Source: Psychrobacter sp. PL19
GTDB lineage: Bacteria; Pseudomonadota; Gammaproteobacteria; Pseudomonadales; Moraxellaceae
DNA: 64,000 nt
Direction of reading: 5' to 3'
Assembly (NCBI RefSeq): GCF_017875835.1
Contig: NZ_JAGING010000001.1
Span: 1,984,001 to 2,048,000 of the forward strand
In this document: piece after piece, positions 45,391-55,107 of the stretch
Layout of the letters: each line of letters opens with the position of its first letter
How positions within the stretch are numbered: position 1 is the stretch's first letter
Made by a program: the position numbers and the translations under genes
The notes under the pieces: model-generated
Told to the model about the DNA's origin: nothing
Database searches by the model: none
The model's input: the letters and a program-made list of their open reading frames with translations, nothing else

Positions 45391-45963
45391 ATGTCAAAAG
45401 GACAAACCCTACAAGATCCGTTCTTGAACTCGCTGCGAAAAGATCGCATTCCTGTGTCTATTTTTTTAGTTAATGGTATTAAGTTACAAGGACAGATTGA
45501 GTCATTTGATCAATATGTGGTGCTGCTCAAAAATACAGTCAGTCAGATGGTATATAAACACGCTATTTCAACAGTTGTACCAGCGCGCAATCCCCGTGGT
45601 AGTAGCACAACAACGACAGCTGCTGGTAGTAGTACGCCCGCCCAAAGTACAGGTACAGCTGGCTATCAAGGTGGCAGCATGAGTGGTGGTTTTGAGCGCG
45701 AGAGCACTACTGGTACTAGCGCCGCTAGTGCGGGTGGTTTTGAAGAGCGCGGCTTTGCGTCTAATCGTAGCGGTTTTAATCGTGGTGGCTTTAGTCAGGG
45801 CCAAGATCGCGGCTTTGAACGTGGTAGCTTTGGTCAGAGTCCGGGTCAGAACCAAGATCGTGGCTTTGAGCGCGGCGGCTTTGGTCAAGACCGTGGGTTT
45901 GATGCGCCAACTGACAATCCTGACTCTGATGACAAACCAAAAGATGAGTCTAACGATGATTAG
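45391..45963 (+). CDS. hfq: RNA chaperone Hfq with long glycine-rich tail
   Basis: The first about 65 residues are a standard Sm-like Hfq core ([40 protein letters not shown]; and the Sm2 motif [12 protein letters not shown]). The core is followed by a tail of about 120 residues that is Gly, Ser, Phe, Arg and Gln rich, with repeated GFERG and FGQ motifs, and an acidic end [13 protein letters not shown]. Classic Hfq is about 100 residues, so 190 is very long. Long glycine-rich tails are known for Hfq of Moraxellaceae such as Acinetobacter. AGGAGAG precedes the ATG. Confidence 0.95.
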   Translation: MSKGQTLQDPFLNSLRKDRIPVSIFLVNGIKLQGQIESFDQYVVLLKNTVSQMVYKHAISTVVPARNPRGSSTTTTAAGSSTPAQSTGTAGYQGGSMSGGFERESTTGTSAASAGGFEERGFASNRSGFNRGGFSQGQDRGFERGSFGQSPGQNQDRGFERGGFGQDRGFDAPTDNPDSDDKPKDESNDD

Positions 45964-46039
45964 ATAACAATAGATAAAAGTGCGGTTCAATAAGCGCTTC
46001 ACTCAAGCGTACAGTATTAATGCATAACCTATTAAAGAC

Positions 46040-46072
46040 AGACCTGCTATTATAGTTATAGTGGGTCTTTTT
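46040..46072 (+). terminator. Probable Rho-independent terminator after hfq
   Basis: The stem AGACC...CTAT / ATAG...GGTCT, with a central AT-rich mismatch region, is followed by TTTTT. It starts about 75 bp after the hfq stop. Confidence 0.7.
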
Positions 46073-46195
46073 CGTATAAACAGCCCTATAATCTTCGACT
46101 GTAGCTACGTTGTTCTAGATTTTGCACTATATTATTAATATTGATTATAATATAGTAAAATATATCATTGATTCATTAAAAGTATTGAGCTATCC

Positions 46196-47188
46196 ATGAG
46201 TAACCGTCCACATAATTTGACCCATGAACAATTTATTAGTACTGCTATCGACGCCATCAATACTGAAAAGGCAGCGTTGGCACTACTGACCGAACAAATA
46301 GATGATCGGTTTGCTCAGGCTTGCGATATCATTTTAGATTGTAAAGGGCGAGTGGTAGTGACTGGAATGGGGAAGTCTGGCCTGATTGGACGTAAGATAG
46401 CGGCGACTTTTGCTTCTACGGGTACGCCTGCTTTCTTTATGCATCCTGGTGAGGCAGGGCATGGCGATTTGGGCATGTTGGTACCAGGCGATGTGCTGCT
46501 GGCTATCTCCAATTCTGGTGAATCTAACGAAATCAAAATGCTGTTACCAGTGGTCAAGCGTTTAGGTATTCCTTTAATCAGTATTAGCCGAGATCAGCGC
46601 GGTATGCTACCGCGGGCAGCTGACATTGTGCTAACTCTGGGTAAATCGCAAGAAGCTTGTCCGCTGAATCTAGCGCCTACTTCAAGTACTACTGCCACCT
46701 TAGCGTTGGGAGACGCATTAGCAGTCGCCCTGGTACATGCACGCAACTTTACCTCAGAAGACTTTGCGTTGTCTCATCCTGCAGGCGCACTTGGGCGTCA
46801 GTTATTGACGCGGGTTGAGGACCTGATGCATACCACAACAGAGAATCTGCCAGTGGTTAACCAGCAATCGCCATTATGTAAAGCGCTATTTACTATGACT
46901 GACGGCCGCTTAGGGATGACGGTTGTGACCGATGACCAAGAAAAGGTGGTTGGGGTCTTTACTGATGGTGACCTGCGCCGAGGTTTAGAAAAAGGCATTG
47001 ATCTTAATACCCCGATGCGTGAGCTAATGATTACTAATCCACGTCAAGTCAGTAAAACCATGCGCGCCTCAGATGCGCTAAGTGTCATGAACGAAAATTC
47101 TATCAGTCAATTATTGGTTATTGATGAGCAAGGCAGTTTGGAAGCCATTATTACCGTACATGATCTACTAAAAGCGGGCGTAAAATAA
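46196..47188 (+). CDS. kdsD: Arabinose-5-phosphate isomerase
   Basis: This 330-residue isomerase converts ribulose 5-phosphate to arabinose 5-phosphate for KDO synthesis. An N-terminal SIS domain (VVVTGMGKSGLIGRKIAATF, about residues 50-70; LAISNSGESNEI; LNLAPTSSTTATLALGDAL) is followed by tandem CBS domains (EDLMHTTTENLPVV from about 220; MRELMITNPRQVSKTM from about 275). Length and order match KdsD. It heads the kdsD-kdsC-lptC-lptA-lptB block, which serves the lipopolysaccharide core and its transport. Confidence 0.95.
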   Translation: MSNRPHNLTHEQFISTAIDAINTEKAALALLTEQIDDRFAQACDIILDCKGRVVVTGMGKSGLIGRKIAATFASTGTPAFFMHPGEAGHGDLGMLVPGDVLLAISNSGESNEIKMLLPVVKRLGIPLISISRDQRGMLPRAADIVLTLGKSQEACPLNLAPTSSTTATLALGDALAVALVHARNFTSEDFALSHPAGALGRQLLTRVEDLMHTTTENLPVVNQQSPLCKALFTMTDGRLGMTVVTDDQEKVVGVFTDGDLRRGLEKGIDLNTPMRELMITNPRQVSKTMRASDALSVMNENSISQLLVIDEQGSLEAIITVHDLLKAGVK

Positions 47189-47325
47189 ATAAGCTGCTCT
47201 ATTATGAATTTAGTATCAAGCCTAATTATAAATACTCAGTACTTGATAATACCTATTAACCCATAAGCACTTATTAACTCATAAAAAATAACGCTCAAAA
47301 AATAGCCTTTAATAAGAGACGGATT

Positions 47326-47892
47326 ATGCAAGACCTAATAAAAAAAGCTGGTCAAGTAAAGTTACTAGTAATGGATGTCGATGGTGTTTTATCCAATGGT
47401 CAGATTATTTATGACGCTAATGGGACTGAAACCAAAGCATTCTCAGTACAAGATGGTGTAGGGGTTAAGTCTTTAGCACGTTATGGTATTTTAACCGCCA
47501 TCATTACTGGTCGCAGCAGTCCTATGGTCAATAAACGCGCCACTGAGATGGGGGTCGACTATGTGATACAAGGTCGTGATGATAAGCTGATCGCTTTAAA
47601 CGAATTGCTTTCAACCCTTGATATTGATATTACTGATTGCGCCTACATGGGTGATGACTTGCCTGATATAAAAGCGATGCAAAGCGTTGGTTTCGCCGCT
47701 ACTGTATCGAATGCGCATTCGGAGGTGATTAATCGCAGCGACATGGTTACTACTCGGGCAGGGGGTACTGGTGCGGTACGTGAAGTCTGTGATTTAATCT
47801 TAAAAGGTCACGGCCATTATCAAGACTTCATCGCGCACTATACTCTTGATAGCACGCAGACTCAGGCTAACATACAGGATAACTTGTCGTGA
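47326..47892 (+). CDS. kdsC: 3-deoxy-D-manno-octulosonate 8-phosphate phosphatase
   Basis: This 188-residue HAD-superfamily phosphatase (C0 type, no cap) removes phosphate from KDO-8-phosphate. Motif I is VMDVDGVLSNGQIIYD (catalytic Asp pair near residue 16), motif II is the Thr in AIITGRSS, and motif IV is YMGDDLPDIKAM. Length is normal. Its stop overlaps the GTG start of lptC by four bases (GTGA), showing coupled translation. Confidence 0.95.
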   Translation: MQDLIKKAGQVKLLVMDVDGVLSNGQIIYDANGTETKAFSVQDGVGVKSLARYGILTAIITGRSSPMVNKRATEMGVDYVIQGRDDKLIALNELLSTLDIDITDCAYMGDDLPDIKAMQSVGFAATVSNAHSEVINRSDMVTTRAGGTGAVREVCDLILKGHGHYQDFIAHYTLDSTQTQANIQDNLS

Positions 47893-48473
47893 ATACCCGC
47901 GTATTAATCGTTCTGGCTTTAATCATTGCCGGTATTGCTGGCTGGTTTTTTCAGCAACAAGGCGAGATAACACCGCCAGTGAATATAGAAGCAACCGATG
48001 TTGATTATGAAGCCACAGATATTAAGGCGGTACAGACTAATGAGCAAGGTGAAACTGAGTATGAACTCAATGCGGAATCATTAACTCATAACCCAGTAAC
48101 CAATCAGGATGAAATGTCAGGTATCACCATGAACTGGGAGCCTTCAGCTGAGCAGCGCTACCAGATTGAGGCAGGCAGTGCCACCATTAATCAGCAAACG
48201 GGTGAGTTACGTCTAGCGGGTGGTTTTACTTTAGCCAGTGAAGACCAAGCAGGGGCGACGAATATTGAGCCTATTAAGGTGATTGGTCAAACGCTTAAAG
48301 GCAATACCAAATCACGGCAGGTTTATAGTGATGAACCGGTCAAAGTTGAACAAGGTATGAACCGTTTTGAGGCATCCAGTATGAAAGCCAATCTTGAAAC
48401 CGGCGAATATGAATTTGGTCAGGTAGCGGTGAACTTTACCCCTGCTAAACGCCAAGATAAAGCGCTGTTTTAA
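47889..48473 (+). CDS. lptC: LPS export system protein LptC
   Basis: This 194-residue inner-membrane protein forms part of the LPS bridge. A single N-terminal membrane segment (VLIVLALIIAGIAGWFF) is followed by a periplasmic beta-jellyroll (YEATDIKAVQTNEQGETEYELN; EVTAD-like YSDEPVKVEQGMNRFEAS). It starts at a GTG overlapping the kdsC stop. LptC receives LPS from LptBFG and passes it to LptA, which is encoded next. Confidence 0.9.
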   Translation: MNTRVLIVLALIIAGIAGWFFQQQGEITPPVNIEATDVDYEATDIKAVQTNEQGETEYELNAESLTHNPVTNQDEMSGITMNWEPSAEQRYQIEAGSATINQQTGELRLAGGFTLASEDQAGATNIEPIKVIGQTLKGNTKSRQVYSDEPVKVEQGMNRFEASSMKANLETGEYEFGQVAVNFTPAKRQDKALF

Positions 48474-48632
48474 GAATAAAAATCGCCTATAACCTATCTT
48501 AAGATGATTTATAATAAAGGATAAAAACCCTTAAAATACTATTTATGGCCACCATATCCTTAAAGCCATTATTTTTTAAAGCCACTATATATAGCCGCCA
48601 TTGTTTACTAATTATCAAAAGAGTAATCGTTT

Positions 48633-49202
48633 ATGAAATTTAACTTTTCGCCGGCTTTACGTTTGTTATCGACTTACTCTATTCAAGTACCGCATGGTGT
48701 ACGTAGACTACCGATGGTAATGCTATTAGCGCTACCACTGTATAGCCACGCGTTGCCATCAGATGCCAACCAGTCTATTAAACTATTGGCAGACAAAGCT
48801 ACTTATAGTGAAAGCACAGGGATTACCAGCTACTCTGGCAATGTTATTATCACCCAAGGCACGTTCAAGATGACTGCTGACAATATCACGGTAAATTTGT
48901 CGCAGCAGCGCAGCATTAATTCGGCAGTAGCGACTGGACGACCCGCGACTATGCAACAGGTTGTAACCCAAGAAAAAGGCTTAGCAAAAGGGCAAGCCAA
49001 TAAAATTGACTACAATGCAGTGAACGGTATCGTCACCTTAACCGGTAATGCCAAGCTGGTACAAAATGGTGCGAGCTTTGCGGGTAATGTCATTCGCTAT
49101 AGCCTAAAAGCGGGTGATGTGGAAGCGACTGCTGGCGGCAATCAGCGAGTAGAGCTGGTATTCCCACCCAATAATAACGCCAATCAGAGCAGCATACGTT
49201 AA
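48633..49202 (+). CDS. lptA: LPS transport periplasmic protein LptA
   Basis: This 189-residue periplasmic protein oligomerises into the LPS transit bridge. An N-terminal signal-like segment (VMLLALPLYSHALP, cleavage about residue 40) is preceded by an unusually long polar n-region of about 28 residues. The OstA-type repeats follow: IKLLADKATYSESTGITSYS, GTFKMTADNITVNL, IDYNAVNGIVTLTGNAKLVQ. It is encoded between lptC and lptB as usual; the 160-bp gap after lptC is longer than typical. Confidence 0.9.
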   Translation: MKFNFSPALRLLSTYSIQVPHGVRRLPMVMLLALPLYSHALPSDANQSIKLLADKATYSESTGITSYSGNVIITQGTFKMTADNITVNLSQQRSINSAVATGRPATMQQVVTQEKGLAKGQANKIDYNAVNGIVTLTGNAKLVQNGASFAGNVIRYSLKAGDVEATAGGNQRVELVFPPNNNANQSSIR

Positions 49203-49265
49203 GCCCTACACATAAAATCATGAGTACGCGTTAGCGCTTAAATTTTGCAATAGCATGAGTAAGTT

Positions 49266-50045
49266 ATGAGTGATGATAAAAGTATTGACCCTTTAGTATC
49301 AACCAGTAATGCAGCACCTGTCGCACGTTTAACCATGCAAAATTTAGGTAAGCGCTATGGCAAACGTTGGGTAGTGAAGGATGTGTCGTTCTCTGTTGAG
49401 CAAGGCCAAGTTGTGGGCTTATTAGGCCCTAACGGCGCGGGCAAGACCACTAGTTTTTATATGGTAGTTGGCCTAGTCAACATGGACAAAGGCCGCGTCA
49501 CACTAGGTAAAATGGACCTATCCAAATATGCCATGCATGAGCGTGCACGCGCGGGGATTGGCTATTTGCCACAAGAAGCCTCTGTTTTTCGCAAGTTATC
49601 TATCGAGGATAACATCTTGGCTATCTTGCAAACGCGTACAGAATTGAGTGCCGCCGAGCAGCGTCAAGAGCTTGAAAAGTTAATAGGCGAGTTCAATTTA
49701 GGCCACGTGCGTCAATCTTTAGGCATGAGTGTTTCAGGTGGTGAGCGTCGTCGTTGCGAAATTGCGCGCGCCTTGGCTGCTGACCCTAAGTTTATTTTGT
49801 TAGATGAGCCCTTTGCTGGGGTTGATCCTATCTCGGTTGGTGACATTAAAGAGGTAATCTTAACTCTAAAAAATCGTGGTATTGGGGTGTTAATCACTGA
49901 TCATAATGTTCGTGATACATTAGCTATTTGCGAAAAGGCCTATATCGTTTCAGAAGGGGCTATTATTGCTGAGGGCACACCAGAAGACATTTTAGACAAT
50001 GATTTAGTCAAATCTGTTTATTTAGGTAAAGACTTCCAAGTATAA
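49266..50045 (+). CDS. lptB: LPS export ABC transporter ATP-binding protein LptB
   Basis: This 259-residue ATPase powers LPS extraction with LptF and LptG, which are not in this window. Walker [20 protein letters not shown], the Q-loop [13 protein letters not shown], the ABC signature [18 protein letters not shown] and Walker [14 protein letters not shown] are all intact, with the switch His in [12 protein letters not shown] polar N-terminal extension of about 20 residues precedes the conserved start. It is the last gene of the LPS block. Confidence 0.95.
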   Translation: MSDDKSIDPLVSTSNAAPVARLTMQNLGKRYGKRWVVKDVSFSVEQGQVVGLLGPNGAGKTTSFYMVVGLVNMDKGRVTLGKMDLSKYAMHERARAGIGYLPQEASVFRKLSIEDNILAILQTRTELSAAEQRQELEKLIGEFNLGHVRQSLGMSVSGGERRRCEIARALAADPKFILLDEPFAGVDPISVGDIKEVILTLKNRGIGVLITDHNVRDTLAICEKAYIVSEGAIIAEGTPEDILDNDLVKSVYLGKDFQV

Positions 50046-50326
50046 AGCCGTCGGTCGCTATCAGTCTGATATGTGCTGGAATTAACTTTATGTATCGAAA
50101 CGGACATTGCTCATCGCATCTTAATATTTATTATCATCTCTCTTAGCTATCACTATCGATCTTAAATATTGATAGCTGCCTCTGCTAGCAATCGCTAATA
50201 TTCTATAAGCCAATGCTTTGTCATAAGCGACTACCGCTTACTCGTAACCTAAACAGTGACTTGAATAAGCGTAACGATATCCCATTATCCATCATTAATT
50301 GATACCCCGAATAAGGCTCATATACT

Positions 50327-51772
50327 ATGTCAAAAAATAAAACTAGCTATGTTTGCCAGCATTGTGGTGCTCATTTTGGTAAGTGGGCGGGACAGTGTTC
50401 TGATTGTGGCGAATGGAACAGTTTAATTGAAGCGCCCAATGTCAGTATGCCGCACCATAATAAAACTACGGCTAAACCCGCTGTTCGCGCTGCTCCTCGT
50501 AGTACGGGCAACGGCAGCGTAGCACCTGCTGGGAACTATTCTGGCACACATAGTGCGGTCATGCCCCTTAATGCGGTGAGTGTGTCTTTAGATGCGCGTA
50601 TGTCGACAGGGATTGGTGAGTTTGATCGCGTGCTGGGCGGTGGCCTGGTTGCCGGTTCAGTGGTGCTGATAGGTGGTGATCCAGGTATTGGTAAATCAAC
50701 CATACTGCTCCAAACGGCTACTAATATGGCGCGTGCTGATTCATTGGCAGGTAGTGCGCTTTATGTCACTGGTGAAGAGTCACTCGCGCAAGTAGCGATG
50801 CGTGCTAGGCGGTTAGAGTTACCCGCAGATCGATTGCGGGTCTTGGCCGAAACCAATGTAGAAACCATTTGTGCGGCATTAACTCAAGAGCAGCCGGCCA
50901 TTGCTATTATTGACTCCATTCAGACCATTTATACCGATGCGATTAATTCTGCGCCAGGCGGTGTCAGTCAAATTCGTGAGTCTGCCTCTATTCTGACCCG
51001 CTACGCTAAGCAAACTGGTACCTCACTGTTTCTGGTGGGTCATGTCACCAAAGAAGGCACGCTGGCAGGCCCACGGGTGCTCGAACATATGGTGGATACT
51101 GTATTATACTTTGAAGGGCAGTCTGACTCACGCTTTCGTATGATTCGCGCGGTCAAAAATCGCTTTGGTGCGGTTAATGAATTGGGTATTTTTGGTATGA
51201 CTGATATGGGACTCAAGGAAGTGGCCAATCCATCTGCCATCTTTTTAAGTCGTTATGACAAGCCAGTCGCCGGTTCAGTAGTGATGGTCAGCCGCGAAGG
51301 TACACGCCCCTTGTTAGTCGAGGTACAGGCGCTAGTTGATGACTCACAAGGACAGCCAAGGCGTATGGCACTTGGGCTAGATTTTCAGCGTTTATCAATG
51401 CTGCTTGCGGTTATGCATCGGCATGGTGGTATCCATACTAGCGGACAAGACGTCTATGTCAACGTCGTTGGCGGGGTAAAGGTAATGGAAACTGGCTCTG
51501 ATCTGGCTGTACTACTGGCTTGTGCCTCTAGTATTAAAGAAAAAGCACTACCGTCCTCATTAGCCGTCTTCGGCGAAGTGGGTTTATCCGGTGAAATTCG
51601 TCCTGTTCCCAACGGACAGGAGCGCTTAAAAGAAGCAATGAAGCATGGCTTTACCCATGCTATCGTTCCTAAGCCTAATGCACCTGCCGCTAATGCTGCT
51701 CAATTTAAGGGTATTACTGTAATAGCGGTAGAGCGGCTTGATGACGCTATTGAACGCGCATTTGAGCTATAG
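50327..51772 (+). CDS. radA: DNA repair protein RadA
   Basis: This 481-residue RecA-like branch-migration ATPase has an N-terminal zinc finger (CQHCGAHFGKWAGQCSDCG), the Walker A motif GGDPGIGKSTILLQ (about residue 120), the RadA-specific KNRFG (RAVKNRFGAVNE) and a C-terminal Lon-protease-like domain (SSLAVFGEVGLSGEIRPVPN). It helps process recombination intermediates. A linker rich in Ala, Ser and Asn after the zinc finger (about residues 40-80) is longer than in E. coli. It appears monocistronic. Confidence 0.95.
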   Translation: MSKNKTSYVCQHCGAHFGKWAGQCSDCGEWNSLIEAPNVSMPHHNKTTAKPAVRAAPRSTGNGSVAPAGNYSGTHSAVMPLNAVSVSLDARMSTGIGEFDRVLGGGLVAGSVVLIGGDPGIGKSTILLQTATNMARADSLAGSALYVTGEESLAQVAMRARRLELPADRLRVLAETNVETICAALTQEQPAIAIIDSIQTIYTDAINSAPGGVSQIRESASILTRYAKQTGTSLFLVGHVTKEGTLAGPRVLEHMVDTVLYFEGQSDSRFRMIRAVKNRFGAVNELGIFGMTDMGLKEVANPSAIFLSRYDKPVAGSVVMVSREGTRPLLVEVQALVDDSQGQPRRMALGLDFQRLSMLLAVMHRHGGIHTSGQDVYVNVVGGVKVMETGSDLAVLLACASSIKEKALPSSLAVFGEVGLSGEIRPVPNGQERLKEAMKHGFTHAIVPKPNAPAANAAQFKGITVIAVERLDDAIERAFEL

Positions 51773-51786
51773 CGATAGTCTGCTTA

Positions 51787-51857
51787 TTATACAGTCGATT
51801 CAATTTAAAAAAGACACAGTGCTATACACGACTCTCTTTTATTGTAAACTGACTATA
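51787..51857. repeat. Short derivative of the interspersed repeat, copy F
   Basis: About 70 bp running TATACAGTCGATTCAATTTA... to ...TTGTAAACTGACTATA. The ends match the divergent copies D and E (for example CAGTC-ATTCAATTTAAAAA-GACACAGTGCT), while the central palindrome is missing. It looks like an internally deleted copy. Confidence 0.55.
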
Positions 51858-51952
51858 AAGCGCTACTGTTTGTCATCGATAATCAAACCATCGATAATCC
51901 AGTGAACGACAATTAAATGATCTATACTTAAAAAATTTAAAATAAAATAGAT

Positions 51953-51993
51953 AAAAAAAGCGCCTAACTTCTTACAAGTTAGACGCTTTTTTT
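51953..51993. terminator. Bidirectional terminator between radA and the rlpA-like gene
   Basis: The stem AAAAAAAGCG(C)CTAACTT / AAGTTAG(A)CGCTTTTTTT has loop CTTAC. A-run and T-run on both sides fit the convergent genes. Confidence 0.9.
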
Positions 51994-52030
51994 ATTGTTT
52001 AGATCTATATAGCTAAGGGGCTCTTTAAAT

Positions 52031-52645
52031 CTACGGCCCTGAAACGCGTTCAATTGAGACGTTACCAACGCCTTTGGCAGTCATACCTAACTGCTTAGCA
52101 GCGCCATAAGACAGATCTAATACACGGTTACCTGAGAATGGGCCACGATCATTGACTTTTACCACCACACTTTTACCATTAGTCTTGTTAGTCACTTTGA
52201 CATAGCAGTTCAAAGGTAGCGAACGATGAGCAGCGGTTAAACCATTCATATCGAAGATATCACCACTAGCTGTCTTGCGACCATGAAACTTACGACCATA
52301 CCAAGAGGCTAGACCCGCTTGCTTAAATTTACTGACGGAGTTAGATGCTACCGCGGTTAGACGCTCTAATACGTCATCATCATTGGATAATTGGGTAGTA
52401 TCTTTGGCCAGTAATGAACTGTTAATCGCCAATGATGCTGGCTGGCGGGCTGATTTAACTAAGCTTGATGCACCATCGTGCTGACGAGTAAGCTCACTTA
52501 GTACACGGTCGATATGAGAGGCGTTATCTTGAGACAAGGTCGCAAGAGTGTTTTTTGCTTCTACGGCATTGGCATTGGAGGCTATTGTAGAGCCAGCAAA
52601 CAAAAACACTGACATTGTAAGTAGACCAGATAAACGCTTATTCAT
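52031..52645 (-). CDS. rlpA: RlpA-like septal ring/peptidoglycan lytic protein
   Basis: This 204-residue exported protein has signal peptide MNKRLSGLLTMSVFLFAGSTIASNANA (no lipobox Cys) and a C-terminal double-psi beta-barrel domain: GLASWYGRKFHGRKTASGD, FDMNGLTAAHRSLPLNCYVKV and VKVNDRGPFSGNRVLDLSYGA. These are the RlpA hallmarks. No SPOR domain is present, so it is a short form. Such proteins cleave peptidoglycan strands lacking stem peptides. Start chosen at 52645, where the signal peptide begins; a start 33 bp upstream would add a non-signal-like tail. Confidence 0.88.
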   Translation of the reverse strand: MNKRLSGLLTMSVFLFAGSTIASNANAVEAKNTLATLSQDNASHIDRVLSELTRQHDGASSLVKSARQPASLAINSSLLAKDTTQLSNDDDVLERLTAVASNSVSKFKQAGLASWYGRKFHGRKTASGDIFDMNGLTAAHRSLPLNCYVKVTNKTNGKSVVVKVNDRGPFSGNRVLDLSYGAAKQLGMTAKGVGNVSIERVSGP

Positions 52646-53688
52646 AAATACCTCTATAACATATACATTAGGAGCCAATCTAAAAATATTAGATGGCGCG
52701 TGGTAGCGTTAGACCAACCTAACACGACCGCATGCTCTAAAGCCTCTGAACCAATCTATAATAATTTATAACTATAATGGTTTATAAGAATTGGTACTGA
52801 ATACTGGCTTTTATAGCTTCTAAAATATGGTAAGTTTTTCGTTTCATCATTATAGTCTTGCAGACGGTAACAAATATCTGCAGACACTTATGATAGGCTC
52901 GAGTGTGGGTTAGCAACATCAACAAAATACGTACTATCGGCACTAGAAGAGTTTGATAAGTTCAATGCTGATACTACGCTATATTTGTCTAGTATATGAG
53001 CTTTTTTATAACGCTAAATTAATAAAAGGTTTAAGAGGTTTTGCCTGTTGCTTTGTTGGTAAACCGTTAATTAAGTAGTGTATTTGAAAGCTCAGGTTTT
53101 ATAATCTGCCAACTATACTGATAAGCTGCAACTCGAATATAATTAAATGCTAACTTTGTTAGTAGCTGTGTACAGATTATGTATCGAAGTACAGTGAAAC
53201 GAGAGTAACGCAAATTTTTGTAAAAAACAAGTATTAAAACTCATAAGAATTCATTAACAATAGCTGTGCTATTAAGGAGACAAAGGTACAACTATTGTTT
53301 ATATTAACCTAATAAAAACAATAGCTTGCAAGACCGATAACACGAAATAGAACATGGTTATCTAAAAGGATTATTCAGAGAAAAGTACAAATAAAAGATT
53401 ATTATTTAATATTACATTGGCTTAAATAACTCTATTTACCACGTTATAATCAATACTTGTCCGTTTTCTATGTTTCCATCTTAAGGGTACTATTAGCTTA
53501 GTTTTATTTTTTCAAGGCTTTTATTTAGTGCTCTCAAACTGTTGTTTTAAGACCCCAAAATCCACCCTAAAGATGCCTTAAAGATATTCTAAAGCTATTT
53601 TAAGCCTTAAAATGACTGGCTGTTTTTCGTTATCACTCACTATTTATTATTCAATTTAGGCATTATTTGTTGATATGGAAGCAGCCAG
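52646..53688. other. About 1 kb without a recognisable gene, between rlpA-like and rodA
   Basis: AT-rich sequence full of stops in all frames that I checked. One stretch near 52870-53000 reads open for about 43 codons without a start codon or ribosome-binding site, and may be a relic. I see no tRNA, terminator or family repeat in it. The gap lies between two same-strand cell-wall genes. Confidence 0.5.
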
Positions 53689-54831
53689 TTAGCTCGATGT
53701 ATGGGTGTTAATTGACATCAGTAATCCAAACCCGGCCATCAAAGTTACAATTGCGGTGCCCCCATAACTGATAAAGGGTAGAGGAACACCAACGACTGGC
53801 AAAATACCACCGACCATGCCAACATTAACAAACACGTAAACAAAAAATGACATGGCAATAGCGCCTGCTAACAATCGGCTATAAGTATCAGGGTGGGTAA
53901 AGGCAATATATAATGCGCGTGTCAGTAGACAAGCATAAATAAACATTAGCAGTATCACGCCTAATAGACCGAACTCTTCAGAGAAAGCGGCAATAATAAA
54001 GTCGGTATGGCCCTCTGGCAAAAAGTGTAGGTGCGACTGTGTGCCTTCTAAATAACCTTTTCCGGTAAGACCACCTGAACCGATCGCGGTTTTGGACTGA
54101 ATAATATTCCAGCCAGCGCCTTGAACATCAGCTTCAGGATTGAACAAGGTTAATACCCGCGTGCGCTGGTAATCATGTAATAAAAAGTGCCAAACAAAGG
54201 TTACTAAGGGTACCGATAGCGCTAGCGCGCCTGAGATCATCCACCATGACAGCCCTGCCAAAAACAACACGAATAAACCACTGGCGGCTACTAACAGCGA
54301 GGTGCCAAGATCAGGCTCTCTAGCGATTAATAATACTGGAATGGCAATAAGGCCCAGCGTTATCGCAACACTAGATAACGACGGTGGCAGATCGCGCTTG
54401 GATAAAAACCAGGCACACATCATTGGCATACCAAGTTTCATAAATTCTGAGGGCTGCACACTGCCAAAACCTGGCAAATTAATCCAGCGTTGCGCACCCA
54501 TCCGCACCTCGCCAATGATGTCAACCAGCACCAGCAGCACCAAGCCTAAGACATAAAATACAGGCGTAAAAGCGCGGTAAATACTGGGCGGCACTTGCGC
54601 CATGGCAAACATCACCCCAAACGCCACGCCATAACTAACAATCTGGCGGATGACCATGCTGTTGTCTTGGCTCGAGGCACTATACAAGATTGTTAAACCA
54701 ATGCAGCAAACGGTTAGTAAAAGTAGGGTCAACCAGGGATCAACATGAATACGCTGCCATAGCGTTTGTTCATGACGTTGACCAAGGTGATGGCTTTGGC
54801 GCGAAAAGCGATACTGCGGGCTAGAAGACAT
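53689..54831 (-). CDS. mrdB: Rod shape-determining SEDS protein RodA
   Basis: This 380-residue membrane protein with about 10 helices is the SEDS glycosyltransferase of the elongasome. Conserved parts are GAQRWINLPGFGSVQPSEFMK-like text (about residues 110-130), REPDLGTSLLV, GGLTGKGYLEGTQSHLHFLPEGHTDFI in segments, the catalytic-region Asp in HTDFIIAAFSEEFG, and the C-terminal GVPLPFISYGGTAIVT. I chose the ATG at 54831; an upstream TTG at 54864 has no ribosome-binding site. The partner PBP2 (mrdA) is not adjacent in this window. Confidence 0.92.
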   Translation of the reverse strand: MSSSPQYRFSRQSHHLGQRHEQTLWQRIHVDPWLTLLLLTVCCIGLTILYSASSQDNSMVIRQIVSYGVAFGVMFAMAQVPPSIYRAFTPVFYVLGLVLLVLVDIIGEVRMGAQRWINLPGFGSVQPSEFMKLGMPMMCAWFLSKRDLPPSLSSVAITLGLIAIPVLLIAREPDLGTSLLVAASGLFVLFLAGLSWWMISGALALSVPLVTFVWHFLLHDYQRTRVLTLFNPEADVQGAGWNIIQSKTAIGSGGLTGKGYLEGTQSHLHFLPEGHTDFIIAAFSEEFGLLGVILLMFIYACLLTRALYIAFTHPDTYSRLLAGAIAMSFFVYVFVNVGMVGGILPVVGVPLPFISYGGTAIVTLMAGFGLLMSINTHTSS

Positions 54832-55107
54832 AGGCAGAATAGGATTAAAAATTAGCGTTAGCAAAAGTTATATTAATTAAAAAATTAGCGATCAGCCAGT
54901 GGCTTTAAGGCGGTAATGCCAAGTCGTTGATTTCAATAAATGGTAATGAATAAAGTAACGTGATGGTAAGAAAGTAACGTAACTATAAAAATTATAAGGA
55001 TAAGTGTTACTAATAAACGCGTTGTGGTTCATTAGAGTCAATAGTTTAGCCTGCTTGAGCAAAATTTGATAGTATCGATAAAATGTTTTTAGTAGTAGTT
55101 GCCCGCA

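Noticed and set aside
45568..46002. A 144-codon frame antisense to hfq
   Set aside because: It mirrors the repetitive glycine-rich tail (Thr/Ala/Lys-rich on the other strand), as expected for a compositional shadow.
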